Shown here: piece after piece, positions 60,797 to 64,000 of the stretch
Layout of the letters: each line of letters opens with the position of its first letter
Numbering within the stretch: position 1 is the first letter of the stretch
Source of the DNA: Scylla paramamosain
Lineage: Eukaryota; Arthropoda; Malacostraca; Decapoda; Portunidae
Length of the DNA: 64,000 bases
Assembly (NCBI RefSeq): GCF_035594125.1
Contig: NC_087155.1
Location: 2,941,692 to 3,005,691, forward strand
Direction: 5' to 3'
Program-made: the position numbers and the translations under genes
The notes under the pieces: generated by a model
The model's input: only the letters and a program-made list of their open reading frames with translations
What the model was told of the DNA's origin: nothing
The model's database searches: none

Positions 60797-63700
60797 CAAA
60801 AATGTGCATTAAGAGTGATAACCATGTTTGGGAGGGAAACGCCAAAATGAATACAAAGCACCCTACAAAAAAAAAAAAAAAAAAAAAAAAATTATGAAAA
60901 ATTTGTATTTTGAGTCTTCGAACGTGTTGGGTACCAAAACTCTTATAATGTATGAACAATAACCATTACGGCAAACGATTCAGTATTAATAGAAACGTAT
61001 ATTATAAGTGTTTTACAGCTTGTTACCTACTAAAACACTAAAACACATGACTATCACTTGATAAGATAAACAAAATATCATTACCAAAAATATGCGTTAA
61101 GAGTGATTACAACCATGTTAGGGACGAAAATGCCAAAATACATACAAAGCACCCTACAAGAAGAAGAAGAAAAAAAAAGCAAAAAATGTGTAATATGAGT
61201 GTTTTCTTTTTTGCATATCTCTTTAGGTATGAAAACTTGAAAGTGCATGAAAAACACCTTTATGGAAATAAAAAAAAGTGTATTTTGAATGTTTTTTTTT
61301 TTTTGTGTGTACCCAAGAGGTAAAAACAATGGAAAGCACATTATGTTGGAAAACAAAACAAATTAATTAAAATAGTGTCTTTTAAGTCTTCTTGAGCTTC
61401 TTTTGAACAAAACTAAACCGTATACAGAAAAAAAAAAACTTTTCAGGAGAAATAGAACACTACCAAAAACTTGTGTTTTCAATGTTTTCGAGGATGTTAG
61501 GTATAAAAATATCAAAATGCATACAAGGAACCGTATATGGGGTAACAAAACGATATTATCAAAAAAAACGTTATTTAGGTGTTTATAAACGTATAAGGCA
61601 AAAAATACGCAAAAAAAAAAATCATGGAAAACTCCATATTTTGGAAAACAAATGAACATAGTCGAAAACGTGATTTTTCAAATTTATTTGGAGCTTCTTA
61701 TTTACCAAAACGGTAAAAATGCATACAAAATACCCCATATGAGAAAAAAAAAATATAAAAGAAACGTATATTATAACTGTTTTACATCTTCTTTGGTACT
61801 AAAACGCTGAAACACATGCATAGCACTCTATATGGGGAAACAGTGCGACATTGCCGAAAACGTGTATTATAAGTGATTACCACCATGTTAAGCACAACAA
61901 CCCCAAAATGCATAAAAGGCACTCTATAAAAAGGTTCAAAACAACAATACTATCAGGGTGTATTATAAGTGTTTTTTTGGCTTGTCCGGTGAGAGAACGA
62001 TAAAGCGCATGGAAATTTGTGGGAAAAGGAAACATTACCAAAATATAAAGGCATGGAGAACACTCTATACTGGGAAAAAAAAAAAAAAAAACTTTATTGA
62101 AATTGTCTTTTCAGTGTTTTCAGATTCTTACGTACAAAAACTCTAATACACATGCACCCTATCTGGAGAAACAATGTGAGTTTTGAGTGTTTTATTCTTC
62201 TTAGGCATCAATACTCTAAATTGCTTGCAAAGTACCTTATATAGGGTAACGAAATTATATTACAATAAACGTGTCATTTGGTTGTTAATGAGCATATTAG
62301 GCACGAAAACGAAAAAAAAAAAGTAGAAAACAATCTGTATGAAAAAAATGATCGAAGACGTGTTTTTTTTTTTGTGTGTGTGTGTGTTTTTAGATTTTTT
62401 TAAATTTAACAAAACGCTAAAATACATGAAAGACATCCTTCACATAGAAACATAATAGCATTATGAAAAAGATGTATTTTGAGTATCTTTGAGCCTGTAA
62501 GGTACCAAAAACGCTTAAAAATGCATGGAAATTACCATCAAGAGAAACGAAACGATATTAACAGAAGAACACCACTTATATGATTAAAAAGAACAATATC
62601 TCCAAAAACTTTTATTATGAGGGATTACCACCATGTCAGGCACCAAAACTTCAGAAATGTATACAAGACACCCTATGAGAAGAATGGGAACAACTTTGCT
62701 AAAGAAACGTATATGATGGTTATTGAGCTTGTTAGTACCAAAACGCTATATTCCATGGAAAACTTCCTTTATGGGGAAAGAAAATAACATCACGAAAAAG
62801 CTTCTGGTCTGAGTGTTTTCCACTCTATGTACCTAAACACTAAAAAAAAAAAAAACAAACAAACAAACTTTACCAAAATCATGTCTCGAGTGTTTTTGAG
62901 CTTCTTACGTACAAAAACAGTAAAATGCATAGAAAACAGTCTTTCTGGAGAAAGAGATTAACATTAACAAATATGTTTTATGTGATTTTGAGGTTGTTAG
63001 GTACCAAAACGACAAAATATACGGAAAACACCCTATATGGGTAAACGAGATAATATGACCAGAACCATGCCATTTGGGTGTTTATGTGGGTATTAGGCAT
63101 GAAAACTTCTTTTTTTGAGTTTCATTAAGTACCGAAACGCAAAAATATATGCAAAACACCCTTTACGGAGAAACAGAACAACATTATGTAAAACGAGTAT
63201 TTTGAGTGCCTTTGAGCTAGTTAGGTACCAAACGATGAAAACAAAAAAAAAATGCATGCAAATGCATAAATATATGACAGAAAACGATATTAACAGAAAT
63301 GTATGTTATGAGAATTTTCAGTTTCTAAGGTATCAAAACTCTAAAAAGGCATGAACCGCACTCTATATCGAGAAGGAGAACAAGATTACCAAAAAACGTG
63401 TATTATGAGTGATTACCATAATGGTACTGACCAAAACACCAAATGCATTTAAAGTACCCTTTGAGAAGAATCAAACAAAACTATACTTAAAAAAAACATA
63501 AAATATGAGTTTTTTTTTTTTTTTGTGGCTTTTTACATACCAAAAGATTGGAAGGCAAGCTCTATACGAAAAAAAAAAATGTTATCGAAAATATGTATTT
63601 TGAGTTTTTTTTTTACTTTTTACGTAACAAAACGCTAAAATCCATTGAAAACATGCTAAACTGGAAAACAAAAAAATTACCAAAATCGTGTTTTGAGTTT

Positions 63701-64000
63701 TTTGAGCTTCTTACGTAATATAACGCTAAAACACATACAAAATATCTTTTCTGAAGAAAAAAAAAATCCTGTGTCAAAGTGTTTTTTTTCAGGTTGTTAG
63801 GTACTTAAACACCAAGATGTATGTAAAGTTTAAAGAAAAAAAAAAAAACGTTATTAACAGAAACGTATATCATCATATTTTTCTTGTTTGTTAGGTACCG
63901 AAACGGTAAAACACATGGAGAAACAGAACAACATTATCAAAAACATGTATTTTAAGTGATTACCGCAATATTACTGACCAAACGCCAAAATGCATCCGAA

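Overview
This window is repeat-dominated eukaryotic nuclear DNA, most probably from a decapod crustacean and perhaps a crab. The basis is the very dense dinucleotide microsatellites (CT, CA, AT runs up to several hundred bases) together with non-LTR, BEL/Pao, Ty3/gypsy and hAT elements of types I associate with decapod genomes. The taxon is an inference and was not searched. I see no convincing intact host protein-coding gene. Nearly everything that can be named is a transposable element, a relic of one, or tandem repeat DNA.

Layout: 1-1330 is the 5' part of a minus-strand LINE, here called family J (poly-A tailed, APE endonuclease plus RT). Four more J copies lie at 13136-13680, 18595-19772, 25384-28690 and 34798-36032. 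1974-7190 is a nearly complete minus-strand CR1/L2-like LINE (family K), with an uninterrupted ORF1 (5840-7111), decayed zinc knuckles and a decayed ORF2. A second K-like relic lies at 8570-10480. A duplicated exon-like segment follows at 10.6-11.2 kb. 13684-16780 is a decayed minus-strand BEL/Pao retrotransposon (gag, protease, RT). 17292-21196 is a dead hAT transposon with an 8-bp target duplication, split by a J LINE. 21.6-25.4 kb is mostly non-coding, with microsatellites and a broken two-finger C2H2 exon at 24772-24935.

From about 29.0 kb to the end of the window lies a diverged satellite array. Its monomers are about 90-100 bp and belong to nine recognisable types that recur in one fixed order (named A to I here), so the real unit is a higher-order repeat of about 0.85-0.9 kb. 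Complete cycles can be read at 30502-31383 and 37964-38967. The array contains many (AT)n expansions, internal block duplications, a 559-bp element with perfect 33-bp terminal inverted repeats (32500-33058), a J LINE, a LINE 3' fragment, and a three-level nest at 39837-45843. The nest is a putative solo LTR, interrupted by a complete Ty3/gypsy element (40166-45413), whose 3' LTR is itself interrupted by a 221-bp poly-A-tailed retroposed insert.

The Ty3/gypsy copy is the best preserved coding region. It has 484-bp LTRs, a tRNA primer site, a short gag remnant ending in a zinc knuckle, a canonical T TTA AAC -1 frameshift heptamer just before the gag stop, protease-RT-RNase H, one nonsense codon, integrase with a GPY/F tail, and a polypurine tract. 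It lacks a recognisable capsid domain. The most unusual feature of the window is the ordered nine-monomer satellite; the TIR element and the nested LTR system come next.
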